A stretch of DNA of 64,000 bases from NCBI GenBank assembly GCA_000328365.1, contig KB300511.1, positions 162,246 to 226,245 on the forward strand, read 5' to 3'. Numbering within the stretch: the stretch's first letter is position 1; each line of letters opens with the position of its first letter. A program made the translations under genes and the position numbers. The notes below the pieces were generated by a model. It did not search any database. It was not told where the DNA came from and worked only from the letters and a program-made list of their open reading frames with translations. Origin of the DNA: Capitella teleta. Taxonomy: Eukaryota; Annelida; Polychaeta; Capitellidae. Shown piece by piece: positions 48,030-60,416 of this stretch.

Positions 48030-48889
48030 AAACACCCCCGAGAGAAAAATTTCTCGAAACAAGAAGACGAGGTTTTGCTTTGGCTGGTTGAGGAACACAG
48101 AGAGGCAATTTTTGCTCCTTCTCAAACGAAAAAAAGTATGTCTTCAAGAATGGAAGCATAAAAAATTAATAATATGCAATTGTCAAAGTTTGCTACATAT
48201 ATATGCATGTACAGCTAGTATGTAATATTATCCTATATATATTGCTTGGAGTTGTTTGCAAACGTGCTTGTTGAGAATTTAGACAAAATATAGTTCAAAT
48301 CCTAATAATTATAGCTAAGCATCATTTTTTTCAAGCATCGATGGACAGGCAAGACGACTCCCTGGAAAGAAATTGCCAGGAAGCACATGGCAATTTCAGG
48401 TATGTACTCAGACTGAATTTCAGTGATGCATTCACCCTTTCCATCAAACAGGTGTAGAAAATTTAAAGGAAAAGAGGGAGGCATGGTTCTCCCAGGTCAA
48501 ACAAAAGGTGACATTAAGAAATATATATTGAGCTCTGTAACAATCATTTTCTTATTAGGCATGAAAATTCAATCAAGCCAGACAAGGAATTGGAGGAGGA
48601 ACGAATGAGACCCCTCCTCTCAATTCCCAGGAGACCAAAATTGTCTAAACGATTCATTGATCACAGCAATAGAGGGTGATTAATTGGATTTGATTATTTG
48701 TACTCCGTACAGAATTATTTCCATTAATCATAATGTACACCATAGTTCTCAAGTTTAAACTCCCATTTCTCTCTTTGAAGGTATACGGTATACCAGAGGG
48801 GATTGACTGAGGTGCCAATACCTAGCTCTACCCCTCCTCCCAACCCTTCTCCTGTGGCGTGCAGTTCTTCATGCAAGAAGAAAAAGACT
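48030..48889 (+). pseudogene. Myb/SANT-like DNA-binding domain gene, probably degenerate
   Basis: Exon-like segments give a Myb/SANT-like (Myb_DNA-bind_5) domain: NFSKQEDEVLLWLVEEHREAI (about 48047-48110), HRWTGKTTPWKEIARKHMA (about 48335-48395), and VENLKEKREAWFSQVKQK (about 48454-48508). A segment with LEEERMRPLLSIPRRPKLSKR (48560-48668) and a Pro/Ser-rich tail ending CKKKKT and a stop at 48887-48889 follow. Such domains occur in Harbinger-type transposon partners and in domesticated transcription factors. Junction phases do not fit in at least two places (after the A run near 48135 and before 48560), so the copy is either a pseudogene or has base errors. No initiating ATG is in frame with the first segment. 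A coiled-coil exon at 52771-52862 may be a further part. Confidence 0.5.
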
Positions 48890-48921
48890 TGAAGTGACAC
48901 AAAAGGTATTAGATATCATTA

Positions 48922-51900
48922 AAGTGTCTATGACACTTCAGCCCTTAGATTACATAAATCGATTCACAGAGGTTTCATTATGCCCTTATATGGGTCAAAG
49001 TTCAATATAGTGTGACTTCTAACACTTTTAGAACGCTTTTTCCGAAAAAAAATCAGCCCCCTCGCCGCCGAGATTTGAAACGCGAGATCCCTCCGGATCT
49101 ACGTTGTGACGTCACAAAAAACCAAGGGTATAGGAAATTAACATGGGGAGACGACGAAATTTCCGATTACCCGAAAACTAAAAATCAAAACAAATAAATA
49201 ACATTCGCCATGTTTAGAACAACTTCCACTCTATTCAATTGACCAATCAGCAGACAGCAAAATACCGTCTAATACTATCTACAACCCCCAAAACTGAGCG
49301 CGCTATGCATAGCGATTCACGCCATAAAAATACAAATGTAACTGCATGTATCAGGCTTCTAGTCAATCCAGGTCGCAGAATGGGGAGGAGGGAGTGACTG
49401 GTAAATTAGGCGACTTCAAAATATATTATTTCACTGGAACTAAACTGAATAATGGGGCTATAATATTACTTATAAATATTATATACATCTAAATTTGTTA
49501 GCCCTCAACAGTCACTCCTTGGATAGTTGAGCTCATTCAGCAAGGGTACATATGAAAAAATGATTTGAAAAGTACCCTGCCTTTTGAATTATGTTAGTGA
49601 CTATGCTTATTATTATTGACTTAATCGATTAATTTATGATAAATTTCTCTACTTTCTATATATTTTTCCGAAGTGAAATAAACATGAAATTACTATTATT
49701 ACAGCCATCTCTTTGCCTAACATGCTTAGTTGATGCACACACACAGGCGACCATGAGATCCTATTAATTAGTAGTTCCCCCAACATAACAATGACATCAA
49801 TGAAAGAGATCAAACGATATGCTTGACGGTTAAGTACACCTTTTATGATTGAATTTAATCTTGTGAGAAATAGCAGTCACGATCGCTTGTGGAATTCAGG
49901 CAAATTCACAAATCAAATTAAACCATTCTTGATATTATTTATTCAGGCAAGCGAACAAAATGGAACAAAAATATTTAGAGGAATAAATTGTTTTTTAACA
50001 CCATGAATAAATTACTATATATATGTACCAATAATCGGATGTGATGATATAATATTTTCATAAATGAATAGTGGCATAAAAAGTATTTTATACCTATAGT
50101 TTAATTAAATTATAGATTTAAAACTTTCTTGGGTTATGTTTTGAACAAGAGAAACTGAGAAATATCTTAAAGACACAAATGAATACATTTCATATATAAA
50201 ATTGCTAAAATAATTCATGATATAATTAATTCAATAAATCAGGGAATAACTATATCCATCTGTCTTAACTTATTATTATTACAATAGTTTATGGCAGACT
50301 GAAGTCTACATACATGTATATAATAAATGAAATAAATTATGATAAAACAAAATAAATAAATAAATAAATAAATATGCAATACATTACATAAATTCACAAA
50401 TAGAACCGACTTCTAATGATGCCACAAAGATTAATTAAAAACTGTATACGTAATTGAACAAATAACAGAACAAATTGCTTGAGTTTAAAATTCACTGAAA
50501 ATTAAAAATAGTATGTCTAAGAATTGCATGACAATATTTAACTTGGTTAAATGCAAATATTGTGCCATGACTTTGAGATCCTTTGATCCATTAACAAAGT
50601 ATGTAAATTGGTTCTAATTCTTGTGATGTTTTTGCATTAAATAAAAATAATGAAAAATATACAATTAATACAATCAAGATTCTTTGTCAACCACATGATC
50701 ATAAGCAGATGTCAGGGTGTAAGGCTCAGGGCGGCAAGTGAAGTGAGAATGCTGCTTCTTGCTTGAGTTTGAAGACATGATATGACAGTATCAACATGCA
50801 CCTGAAGTGAGGTTGAATCATGAACAAGTGAAGGCATGGACATTTTAGCTAATACACACCAAATTTGGCATTTTTTCGTTATTTCCAGACAACATGCTGC
50901 CCTAGTTCGGCTGAGTGAGCCTGCTATCACGGCTCTGTCTTCCTTGGTCTGTCACATACTTCAGGATTGCGAAGCTGTAAATTGAATAAAACTATCAAAC
51001 AAAAAATCAATTATAGAAACACTGATTATTATTAATTGAAATGTTTAACAAACGCTTGAATTTCAATATTTACCCAAAAAATCATAAACATTGAGTGATT
51101 ATATGGCACTTATGCCTGAATTCTCAATTGTAGCCACCAAGCTACTGCTCAATAGCTGCAGCCCATGAGCAGAAGCTTCTCAACTGATTGTCCAGCAAAT
51201 CCAATGCTATTAATAATTATTTGGTCTGTTTAAAGCTGCCATGCTTTTTAGGGCCAACTAGGTCATGGTGAGCATATTGCAATACTTTGAGGCTGGAACC
51301 AAATAGTGATTTACAGCATTTGCTAACTACATGTGTTGTCAAACTGGAATTTGCATCCAATTTTATTATGCTTACATAATTTGACATATATTTGTGTTTT
51401 CATTATTTATGCATACATTGTCATCAGAGCTTGATTGAGACATGACTAAGTAAATTCAATGCCGCTGGGCCATTATGCCAAGTACGCAATACTACTACGC
51501 ATTTGTTTGATAAGTGATTACCATCCTGACAACACGATTTTAAGAGATTGTCGTCATACAGCCAAAAAGCAGAATCAAGAGCTAGACTGCATGATTATCT
51601 GTTTGATTGTCATTCAGTATAGCCACGAAGACCAATAATTATTACTAGGCAATATATTATATGGAATATAAATTAGGGTCTCAATAACGGCACGACTTTT
51701 AATAATAAGAATTCAAAGTGATTGCTCGCAACGCCCGGCCTTTTCCGTAGAATGGAAATAGTCATCTCGCCCGGCCTTTTCATCAGTACCGCTAACAGTC
51801 ATCACGCCCGTGCGTGATGTACCAATGTGTGATTGTCACGCCCCCCTTTATGCCTTACTTCTTGTATGCACTCATAGAGATACTGGGAAGCTGAGACAAA

Positions 51901-52717
51901 GCATATAATTATGGTGACGGGCGTATTCACTAATGGTTTCCATAATAATTAGAATGTAATTATATTATATAATTATATATAGACGGAAAACTTTAAATTA
52001 AACTTACTTCCATAATCCATGCATGACAGGTAGACCCATTATTCAGAGGACTTGACTTGAACAAGTGGCCAGAAAAGAGTTCCCGTAGATTGCGTAGAAG
52101 AATGCTGAACTGCATCAAGCATGGATCCTTCGATGGCAGTCTGAATCTGGTCACCGCAGTTGATCGAGCTGCGAGCAGTGAACACTCATGCATTGACTGT
52201 GAGTGTGACTGCAGACTGGTGAAGTCACTCACTATTCAGGCGAGTCAGCGAAGTTTCCGTCGCCTGTTCGTTGCAAAAACCGGCGATGCAGTGTCGTGGA
52301 CTTCTCTCCCGAGTGCTTGACCGTTCATTTGAACTCATAGTATTCAATCAAAGTGATTCAATCGTTTAAACACAACTAAAACGTAAAATTCTCGCGATCG
52401 GGCAGACGATCAAATCGTCGCCCCAAGAGCCAAGGTCAAGGTCATCGTGACGTCACAAAACACCTCGTCAAGCGAGAAGTGAAGCGGGATTTTGAAAATC
52501 ATTTTTTTTCGCGCCCTCAATATCCCTCACTTTGCGGGGGTGTAAATAGTATTTATAGAGGATTAGTATTATATTAGTATTATATTATAGAGGATAGTAT
52601 TATAGAGGTATTATATATAGGTTTTATTTATTGCAGTAACAATTAAAATGTTCAATTTTATGAATAAATGCATTTAATATACAATATAAAAACATATTAT
52701 GAAGTGTCATAGACACT
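48922..52717. mobile_element. 3.8-kb TTAA-target element with palindromic ends
   Basis: TTAA (48918-48921) precedes AGTGTCTATGACACTTCA, and the opposite end reads TGAAGTGTCATAGACACT followed by TTAA (52718-52721): inverted ends and a matching 4-bp duplication. Each terminus is itself a palindrome (AAGTGTC/GACACTT). Subterminal regions share a run of A and a TGTGACGTCAC palindrome (about 49106 and 52448). No transposase domain is recognised. It lies entirely between two candidate exons of the Myb/SANT-like gene (48905 and 52771), as expected for an intron insertion. It could be one large non-autonomous element, or two MITE ends bracketing unrelated DNA. Confidence 0.65.
50712..52330 (-). other. 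Unassigned ORFs inside the TTAA element
   Basis: Minus-strand open frames exist at 50712-50930 and 51993-52232, and an ATG-led frame starts near 52364 (MSSNERSSTRERSP, then a CxxxxC-like pair). GT and AG sites are present (donor GTAAGT at 52007-52002; acceptor near 50985), but no combination gives a recognisable protein and phases do not resolve. The plus strand at 52057-52320 is also open. The locally higher GC at 52040-52320 suggests old coding sequence. I do not assign a function. Confidence 0.25.
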
Positions 52718-52770
52718 TTAACCTGCTAATGTATGGATAAAATCAATGCTTCTTTTTGTTTTGGGCACAG

Positions 52771-52862
52771 TTCTGGAACACCTGGAGGAAAACAGTAAGC
52801 TCGTGAGGGAAGCAAACGTGCATCTGCAACAATTGGTGTGGCTGCAGCAAACGCAGATGGGG
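52771..52862 (+). other. Coiled-coil exon candidate, probably of the Myb/SANT-like gene
   Basis: Flanked by an acceptor (GGGCACAG) and a donor (GGTAAGG), this segment reads LEHLEENSKLVREANVHLQQ, a leucine-zipper-like helix of the type often found C-terminal in Myb/SANT-like proteins. The upstream Myb frame that would match its phase has a stop (48887-48889) just before the donor, so the link is uncertain. Confidence 0.4.
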
Positions 52863-54560
52863 TAAGGATAAAATTTGGTTCCCTCAATCCAACGTCACTA
52901 TCTTGGTGATAGTGACTTCTTCTGCATATATGTTACACCCCAAAAAATATGCAATAATTATGATTGCCACAAGGGGACAACTTATAATTCTTTAAATAAT
53001 TTTTCTTTTTTCATCTTTTCAGTCTCATCTCTGTTGAGAGCAATCAATGAAAATTATTGTTTACCATGCTGTGTATTTTGCTATCTTTGGCTTTTATGTT
53101 TGGGATATTTCTCTGCAGTTATTGCTATTTTGTTGTCATTATTAAACAATTTTGTTAGCATTAATTCTTGTGAGTTATTTGTTATATGTATAAATAACAG
53201 GGTGACAATAGAGAATGGGTGACAAAATGTAATATAATAAGTCACAAACTTCCTAAGAAGATTTAAGTTCAGTTGCATGGATAGCAATGACATATTGCTA
53301 TTAATTAACAAAATACAACAGCCTCAATTAAAAGGCTTCTGCTATCAAAGCATCTCTGACTGTGTATCCATTCCTCTGCATCCCAAGGTCTTAAACAGTT
53401 TCATCATGACCTCCAACTTCAATTTCAATCTCAGCCTGTGGTACTTTGACATCACGATCATCTATGCCATCGTCACTCATATTGAAGAGTATTGTGCAAG
53501 TGGTGATTAATTGAATAATTGCATATGGTTCCGACCTAAAGCATGAGCTCGCCATCAGTGCAATGCAGACATCTAGAATGAATACATTGAATTATCAAAA
53601 TGTGCTAGATTGTAAAGTTTACAGAAGATATATTCTACTCTTTCAATTGCAATGCATAGGAAGACACAAACAAACACCATATAACTATGTATATATTGAT
53701 TTATTTATAGCGATATAGAAACCTTTTCATCCACCTGTTGAAATAATACATCAATATAACAAAACTTCACCAACATTGTATGTATCAATATTATAATATA
53801 TAATAATGTGATTTTGCATGGATGCTACAACATGTACCCACTTTCGAAGATACGTTATGAAGAGTATCTGAACTACATTATGAAATACTTTCATTTCATT
53901 TTATTTACATCGATATTATGCACATAATTAATGTAATTATAGTTTACAGTACTTACCGCTACTTCGCCAGGAATGGCGTCTCCCTGATTTAATATCGGAG
54001 TGAAATCTGTTGTAATCATGTATTATGATTTGGAAGCTGATGCCTTGTGAAACGATATACTCCTTGAGCTCGATGTCATTTAAGTCGTTCAGAGTTCTGC
54101 GTGGCAGAAACTCATCAGAAAACAAGATGGCCAACCTACTGCTCATAACTCTCAACTCTCTCCCCCTCACATTTCCATGGCAACACATTTCGGATCTCCT
54201 TGCATTAATTTCGAATGCGTATAAAGTTATGATCAGAAATCGCGCATACCGTAATTATGTTATTAAAACACACTTGTCATAGCTCTGATTTTAGCTGAGA
54301 ATTTGTGGACTTATGAGGAAAATCGCTCATAACCCTTATCAAAACGCACCCCAGGATCTCTCTCTCTAAATACAAATTATCTTATTTTTTACACCTTGAA
54401 TTAAATAATTTCTCTAAACACACCTGGTCCTGACAGATCAGTCAAAAAAGCATTTGAGGACAAAGGTGCTGCTTCCATGAGCAACAGGATTAAAGAATAG
54501 AACTTCTCCAATAAATGCTGCAGTTTTATTATGCAAAGAACATGAAGTTGCTTAATCGTT
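52863..54560. other. Intergenic region downstream of NUP50
   Basis: AT-rich DNA without a supported gene. ORFs near 52875-53510 and 53937-54282 show no recognisable domain. The NUP50 polyadenylation signal (TTTATT, minus strand) is at 54525-54530. Confidence 0.45.
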
Positions 54561-54564
54561 TTAT

Positions 54565-56471
54565 CTATTCGTCTTTTGCTTCCTTTAGTTTCTCCAGCAA
54601 TTCATCCGCATCTTCTGAAGTTTTGACGCGGATAAGCATGCTAACGGGTTTTGAGCTGGCTTCTTTGTCTTTCTCTTCCAGAGGGGGGTTGGGAACACAG
54701 ATCATGGTGACGTTGTTCTTTCCCTGTCGACTCATTGGAATCGAAGAGTTGAGGAGGATGTTTAGAAGGACATTTCCTGTAATGAAGCATTTGAGTTTAA
54801 GGAATTTAATTTCTCGGTGGGCCTAACCTAGATTTGTGTCAGCACGTATAAGCAGTTGAGTTTTTTCTCCGCATGGTTTCAGGTAAAGGAATCCAACTCC
54901 TTTGTCCTTCCAGCTGCCGTCTTTCTGATAAAACAACTTGCACCTAGAAGAATAAGAGGCTATTGATACTTTGTTCAAATTTCAAGAAGAAAATTAGCCT
55001 CCGAATAAATGCTTTCCAATGTAATTTGTTAATGCCAATTTCATATTACAATAACTCACTTCTTAGTGTACTTGGCATCCTCTTCAGTGATTTGCGATAC
55101 TTCTGGTTTCGGAGGCACATACTCCTCCTCTTCGGCGGCTGTGGCGCTGGCAGCTGAATCGGCTGGTTTGCTGACTGCGAAGCTGAAGCCGCCAGTTGAT
55201 GGAGCGATGGGGTTTGCAGAAGCACCAAAGGAGAAGCCAGAGGTGGAGGAAGAGGTGGACGAGGAGGAGCTGCCAAACACTGATCCTGTCGACTTGGCGC
55301 CAAAACTGAAACTGGTGCTAACAGCAGTCGGTTCCTTCTTTTCCTTCTCTGCAAAGAAAAGAATATACAGTCACCCCTCACAATGCGAACCCCAGCAATC
55401 CAAATTCCCTTGCAATCAGAACAGTCTGGCTCATGACGCACCCATTCCCCATCCCTAAGTGACCCATATTCCGAACCCTCGCAGTCCGTACACAGAACGA
55501 AAAATCCTAATACCAAAAAGAGTTTTACCATTGATTATGCAACATTGTATGACACCTATTGTTGCTCATGTTTACAAACCTGAATCCCCCATTATTCGAC
55601 TTGACTGTACATCAATGACATTGCATTCATGCACAGGCGGTGAAAATTTTCAGGGCCCCAGTGAACCAAAAGAATGAAAGATTGTCACACCTTCTGTCTG
55701 CTCTGTTTTAGATTCTTCCTTCTCTTCATCTCCTTTTTCGCTCTTTTCTTCTTTTTTCTCTTCGTCTCTCTTCTCAGGACTTTTGGGTTCAGGATGTTTC
55801 TTGGAGATTTCTTCCAAATGCTTTTCGTAATCGTTGAAAATTGGGGTCAGGATGCAGTAAGGGTTAGATGTCACGTGTTTCTGAATCCACTGCAGCACGC
55901 TCTCATTGAGGGCCTTCAACTGCTGTGTGTATGCTGATTTCTGTGGTGACTTGGAGGAATGTCCATTGCTGGCTGAGTTCAGGGGGGATGAGTTTGATGC
56001 TGTAATAGAATAACCATAAAGAGCCCTTCACATGAAACACAAGCACAAACTAGAACTCAAAGAAGACGAGCCAAAGATGGAGGTAGCAGCAGAACTTTTC
56101 GGTGAACTTGATGTGCCACTGAACAGACTTGAACTAACGGTCGTGGTACGCTGCTCAGCTGGCTTGAATCCTGTAAAGCCTGCAAAACCTGCAAATGCTT
56201 TGGGGCCATCCGTTGAATCCTGGGACTGTATAGACACGAGTCATGCAGAGGAGACACAATCGAGCAAAGAACTTACAGAGCCCATTCTACGCTTGGCTTT
56301 CAGCACCTGGCGTTTTGCCATTTTCTCCCCATCAGCTTGTTTGAAGACACCGGCCTATGAGAAAGTGTGATGATGATTCAATGAAAATTCAATTCATCTC
56401 ACTTCTTCCTGCTCCTCCTCCTGGTCCCAGTTGTCAGCATTCAATTCGCTTCCTGCATTTCGCTTTGACAT
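54565..56471 (-). CDS. NUP50: Nucleoporin NUP50, 7 exons, complete
   Basis: NUP50 is a mobile nuclear-basket nucleoporin that binds importin-alpha and Ran and speeds cargo release. Minus-strand exons 56471-56403, 56354-56277, 56219-56051, 55999-55691, 55348-55060, 54943-54828 and 54776-54565 join in phase to 413 residues (human 468). The N-terminus [20 protein letters not shown] matches the importin-alpha-binding NUP50 opening, and VLKAKRRMG is the basic second patch. FG-type repeats follow ([15 protein letters not shown], then [28 protein letters not shown]). The segment [16 protein letters not shown] and [14 protein letters not shown] is diagnostic for the family. The C-terminal Ran-binding domain has [47 protein letters not shown] and [14 protein letters not shown]. 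Intron 4 carries a 240-bp pogo-like MITE. Confidence 0.95.
55368..55607. mobile_element. pogo/Tigger-like MITE in a NUP50 intron
   Basis: 240 bp with CAGTCA at both inverted ends, followed inside by GAACCCC-type and AATAATGGGGGATT sequences typical of pogo-like termini. TA dinucleotides flank it (55366-55367, 55608-55609), the target duplication of Tc1/mariner elements. It fills most of the 342-bp intron between 55349 and 55690. Confidence 0.6.
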
Positions 56472-58957
56472 CTTGATGTATTTGCAAGTTGATTCTTCCC
56501 CTAAGAAATAAAAAGTTGCAGGAATTGTTTCAAGAAAATAAATCTATTATGGATAACATGAGGACAATTCTAAACTTCAGCATTACCACTGAATGGCCAT
56601 GAAATTCATTTATTCATAGTAAATTCACAAAAACTACAGGGTCTGATTCTGAAATCAAATTTTGTTAAGACGCCGTCTAACGCCTAATGGATTTAAGCGC
56701 GATTCTTAAATGAAAATTTGTCATGTTGTCTTAAGGGATGTTGGGAATCAGCCAAAAGAATTACTTGACAACACGACCATTAAATTCCGATTGTTAACAG
56801 CGGATGCTATCAAATATGTAGATTAAAAAGTTTGTTATCTATGTTTCTATGTTTGTGAAAAATGCGTAACAATTGCTACCAGAACTGACTTTGAAAAATC
56901 AAAGCGAGGAGGCAAATTCGGAACAGACTTATGTTCGTTAGCTAATGGAATCAGGTCGGAAAGGACCTTAGGATGTCTTAACCTTGATTTAAGAATCGGT
57001 TCGGTTGATTTGAGGCCACAAGATGTGAGCCAAATCGACTTAATTTTCATTTAAGAATCGGGCCCAGGTCATTAAACCCAGAACAGCAAAGCTGTACAGG
57101 GCTAACAGCAAGCAAAACCATGAATCACAAGCCTCACAAACATACAGGCTCTCAAACTCTTGATTCGCTACTGTAAAACAGCCAAATATTAGAGGTCGCG
57201 CCCAATGGGAACATTTTCGCTCACGAAAAGTTCACTGTCGCACATATGTATGTTATCTGTGGTCATGCGCTGATGAAAATCCGAGCGTGAAATTTTTGAG
57301 GTCGGCCACAATCGCAAACATTTCCTGTCTGTGAAATTTTGCTGTTTAACAGTATATGTGGAAGTACTATTGAATTTTCTATAGTAGTTTTTGTCTACAA
57401 CAAAGAGCCATCAAATGGGGGAATATAATTTCAAGGACAGTGAGGTCACATGAGCATCATTGGGTTTCATTGTTCCTCCTATAAGTAACCCTCTTTGATA
57501 ACATGGGCGCCAGACCATAATCCTAGACCATATGGTCACCTAGCTACTCATATATACATTTTCTTTTCCATACAGGTATTAATCACCATGTAGATGAGCT
57601 GGGAGCCCGATGCTTGGTGTCAACCTTTCAGTTTTGGGGAGGAGAAATGACAGAATGTTAAATAAAAACTGGTAGGAATCATATCGATTGAAAGCAAGCG
57701 CATTGTCAAGCACTAAAGGGGATCCTGGAAACAAAACTGAAACTAAACACTTCTTTCTCTCTCCAAGTCCGTTCGGGCTGGGGCTGAGAACATTTGGGGC
57801 CGAATCTAGCGCACGGGCCATAATTTGCCAACCATGAATTCATCGAACACTAAAATTTCTAAAGATTACTAAATTACAAATTATAATAACATTCAATGTC
57901 ATAATGGGACAAAATTTGGCTTTGGCATTGATTTGCACTAATGTAAAAATATAATTATATTTACTTATTATAATTTATATTAATTATATTATACTACAAG
58001 TACCAGCTAGTAGCACTAATCATACTGGTAGTAGTAGTACTAGTAGTATTATAATAAAAAACTTAAAAAGAAAACCTTTAAATTTTGCTTAGTTGATTAG
58101 TTGGTTTTCTCATTTACTTGAAGTTTTAGTTAGAGAGTTCTTCAATCATTCTGAAAGCAATTAAAACTAATTTTTAATTTTTAAGTCAATTTCAAGTAAT
58201 TAGATTCAGAAAGAGAAACAGGATCATCACGAGAATGAATGAGAATTCAGGGCAAGAGTTCATTTGAGTTAACGTGTTAAGTCAGGGAGTGGAACCGGTA
58301 GATGTACGTGAACGAGAATTAGTTAGTTAACTATCTGCATTAATGTACCAGAAAAATCAGTTTTAAACTCATCATTGCCTAGAGTCAACAATCGGATAAA
58401 ACGTGATCACCTAAAGATCAGTCGAGTTTCAGCCGCCAAGTGCTGTCACATTGAGCCAAATCACCAACATCCTCAAGAATTTTCGATTGCGCGTAGGAAA
58501 ATAGTTCTCACTTTAAGAATGATTAAACCTGATATAAATAAATTGCAAGTATATGAAACAATACGGATATTCATTACAAAAATCTATTTATTGATAGAAA
58601 GAACTTTATTAATCTTTTAATCGTTGCGGCGTAGTAATATTGGAAGCCCCATCCGGGCACCTGAGTGCAATTGACAGCTTCATCTTTCTTGTTGTTATTT
58701 GCTGGAAGAACTTCACGTGCTCAAAATTAGGATTAAATCCACATTTATAGCAAGAAAAAGTCATCAGTGACGAGCATGAACTATTTGTGCAGCTATTTCA
58801 GCACTCATAACACTTCATTTCGTGGATAAACATGTTTTGGTAGAAGTTTTGCAAGTGGCATCCGATGGTTCCACTCTGCGAATGAACTTTTCCTAACTTC
58901 GCTCTTCTCTCTACGTCGTCTTCATTTTCTGCGTCATCCACTTCGTCTATCGTCGTC
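56472..58957. other. Intergenic region upstream of NUP50
   Basis: It includes the NUP50 promoter side, the MITE at 56639-57065, and AT-rich DNA near 57840-58110. No other coding frame is supported. Confidence 0.45.
56639..57065. mobile_element. MITE with GGGYCYGATTCT inverted ends (possibly PIF/Harbinger)
   Basis: Left end GGGTCTGATTCTGAAAT; right end, reversed, GGGCCCGATTCTTAAAT. Subterminal segments also pair loosely. Length 427 bp, no ORF. Ends of the type GGGCC are common in PIF/Harbinger MITEs, but I could not see the 3-bp duplication, so the superfamily is uncertain. Confidence 0.5.
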
Positions 58958-60196
58958 ATGTCCAGGGCTGACTTGGACCAGATTCAGGGCCAGCTAAAAC
59001 TTGCCATTCAAAGTCACCAGGTTGCTATTTCGCTTGCAAGTTCACAGTGTTGCTTTTATTGATTTTTCAGCTGCGCTCGCTTTTCTATGGACAAGCGAGG
59101 GGGCTTCTCCACAGCGATGCTGCTGAGATCATGCCTTGCTTGTTGTTTCATGTACACCTTTAGCACGTTTAAATGCTTACTCGTTTCGTTAAATCATGAA
59201 GCGTATATAACTTGCATGGATTAATTTACTTTTGCAACAACTGATCAAAGCGGAAAAACAAGGCCCTTTAAAAATAGAACGGAAGAACACACTTGCTTGG
59301 GACCCGATTTTGGCGTCATGCCAAAGTGGATTTTAAAATCTTCTTTTGGGTCAAAAATAAGTGTATTTTTGCTATGTTTGCTTTTTCTTTACTGACGCAT
59401 GCGGTAATTTGCGTGCTTCATAATAATTTGTATGGACATTTTCTAAAAATTAATTAGGATGCTTGTCCCTGAGCATCAAGTAATTAACTCAACCTTCCAA
59501 AAATTAAATGATTTTTTTTTCTTGTCCTTACTGGACTTTTTTCTAAATGTGTAATATTCCTCAACCTTCTAAAAATTAAATGATTTTTATTTTATTTTTT
59601 TCTCCTTGCTGGACTTTTTTATAAATGTGTAATATTCCTCAATTTAAAGAATTATTCACGATCACTATAGGCTCAGTTAATGTCATTTTGTAAATTTTAA
59701 TATGAATATTCATTCCAACTTACCGGTACTATTAATTAATACCGTTGCTTAAGACTAATTATATTGGGTTGGAATATTTTATTTGAATTTATTATGGACA
59801 TTCTACAGAAATGTGCATTTTAAAAATAAATTTATGGTTAACAACTTGCTTAAAAAGAAATGGATGCAAAGGATCATTGATTATCAGGCATTGTCAATTA
59901 AGCAACTAAAGAGAGAATAATTGGCAGCTTATAGAGCCTACTCCCTATTCTGTCCACTCATGTTGGAAAATCGTAGGAATTTATTGTGAAAATGTGATAT
60001 GCGAGGGATAAAAATCACATCATATTGTGCAAAGATAATTGAATAATTGTGAAATTTCTGAATTTGTATAATTTAATTTAACTTCATAACAATCTTCTTT
60101 TTTTTTTCAGGTTTTGGTTGGCCAAATGAAGAGTGATCCTCAGGTATTTTATTTCTCTGACATCATTTGTTTTATTTATTTAATTTTGTTAAATTT

Positions 60197-60231
<35 letters not shown>

Positions 60232-60416
60232 ACACATGTACAGGGGTGAATTTTCTATGAAAACAAATATAAAGTCATGAATTTAAAGAAAACCTCATTG
60301 ATCAACAGGCATTCACTGAATCTAAATTCTGTTTTGTTTTCCCCACACAGAATGGCTTCATTCAAAAACAGTTGCATGAACTGCAAGCTCAAATCACCTC
60401 CCTGAGTGAGAAACAG
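58958..60416 (+). CDS. Unidentified coiled-coil protein, first three exons (continues beyond window)
   Basis: Three in-phase coding exons are seen: 58958-59020 (ATG, 21 codons), 60111-60143 (11 codons) and 60351-60416 (22 codons), all phase 0 with AG and GT borders. They encode MSRADLDQIQGQLKLAIQ, VLVGQMKSDPQ and NGFIQKQLHELQAQITSLSE, a continuous amphipathic helix that ends in the LSEKQ segment. All three exons being multiples of three makes a real gene likely. No later exon was recognised up to 64000, so the gene has either long introns or further exons outside. I do not recognise the family with confidence. Confidence 0.5.

Noticed and set aside
53277-53510. 77-codon ORF downstream of the coiled-coil exon
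   Set aside because: Low-complexity hydrophobic and Asn-rich translation without domain or splice evidence.
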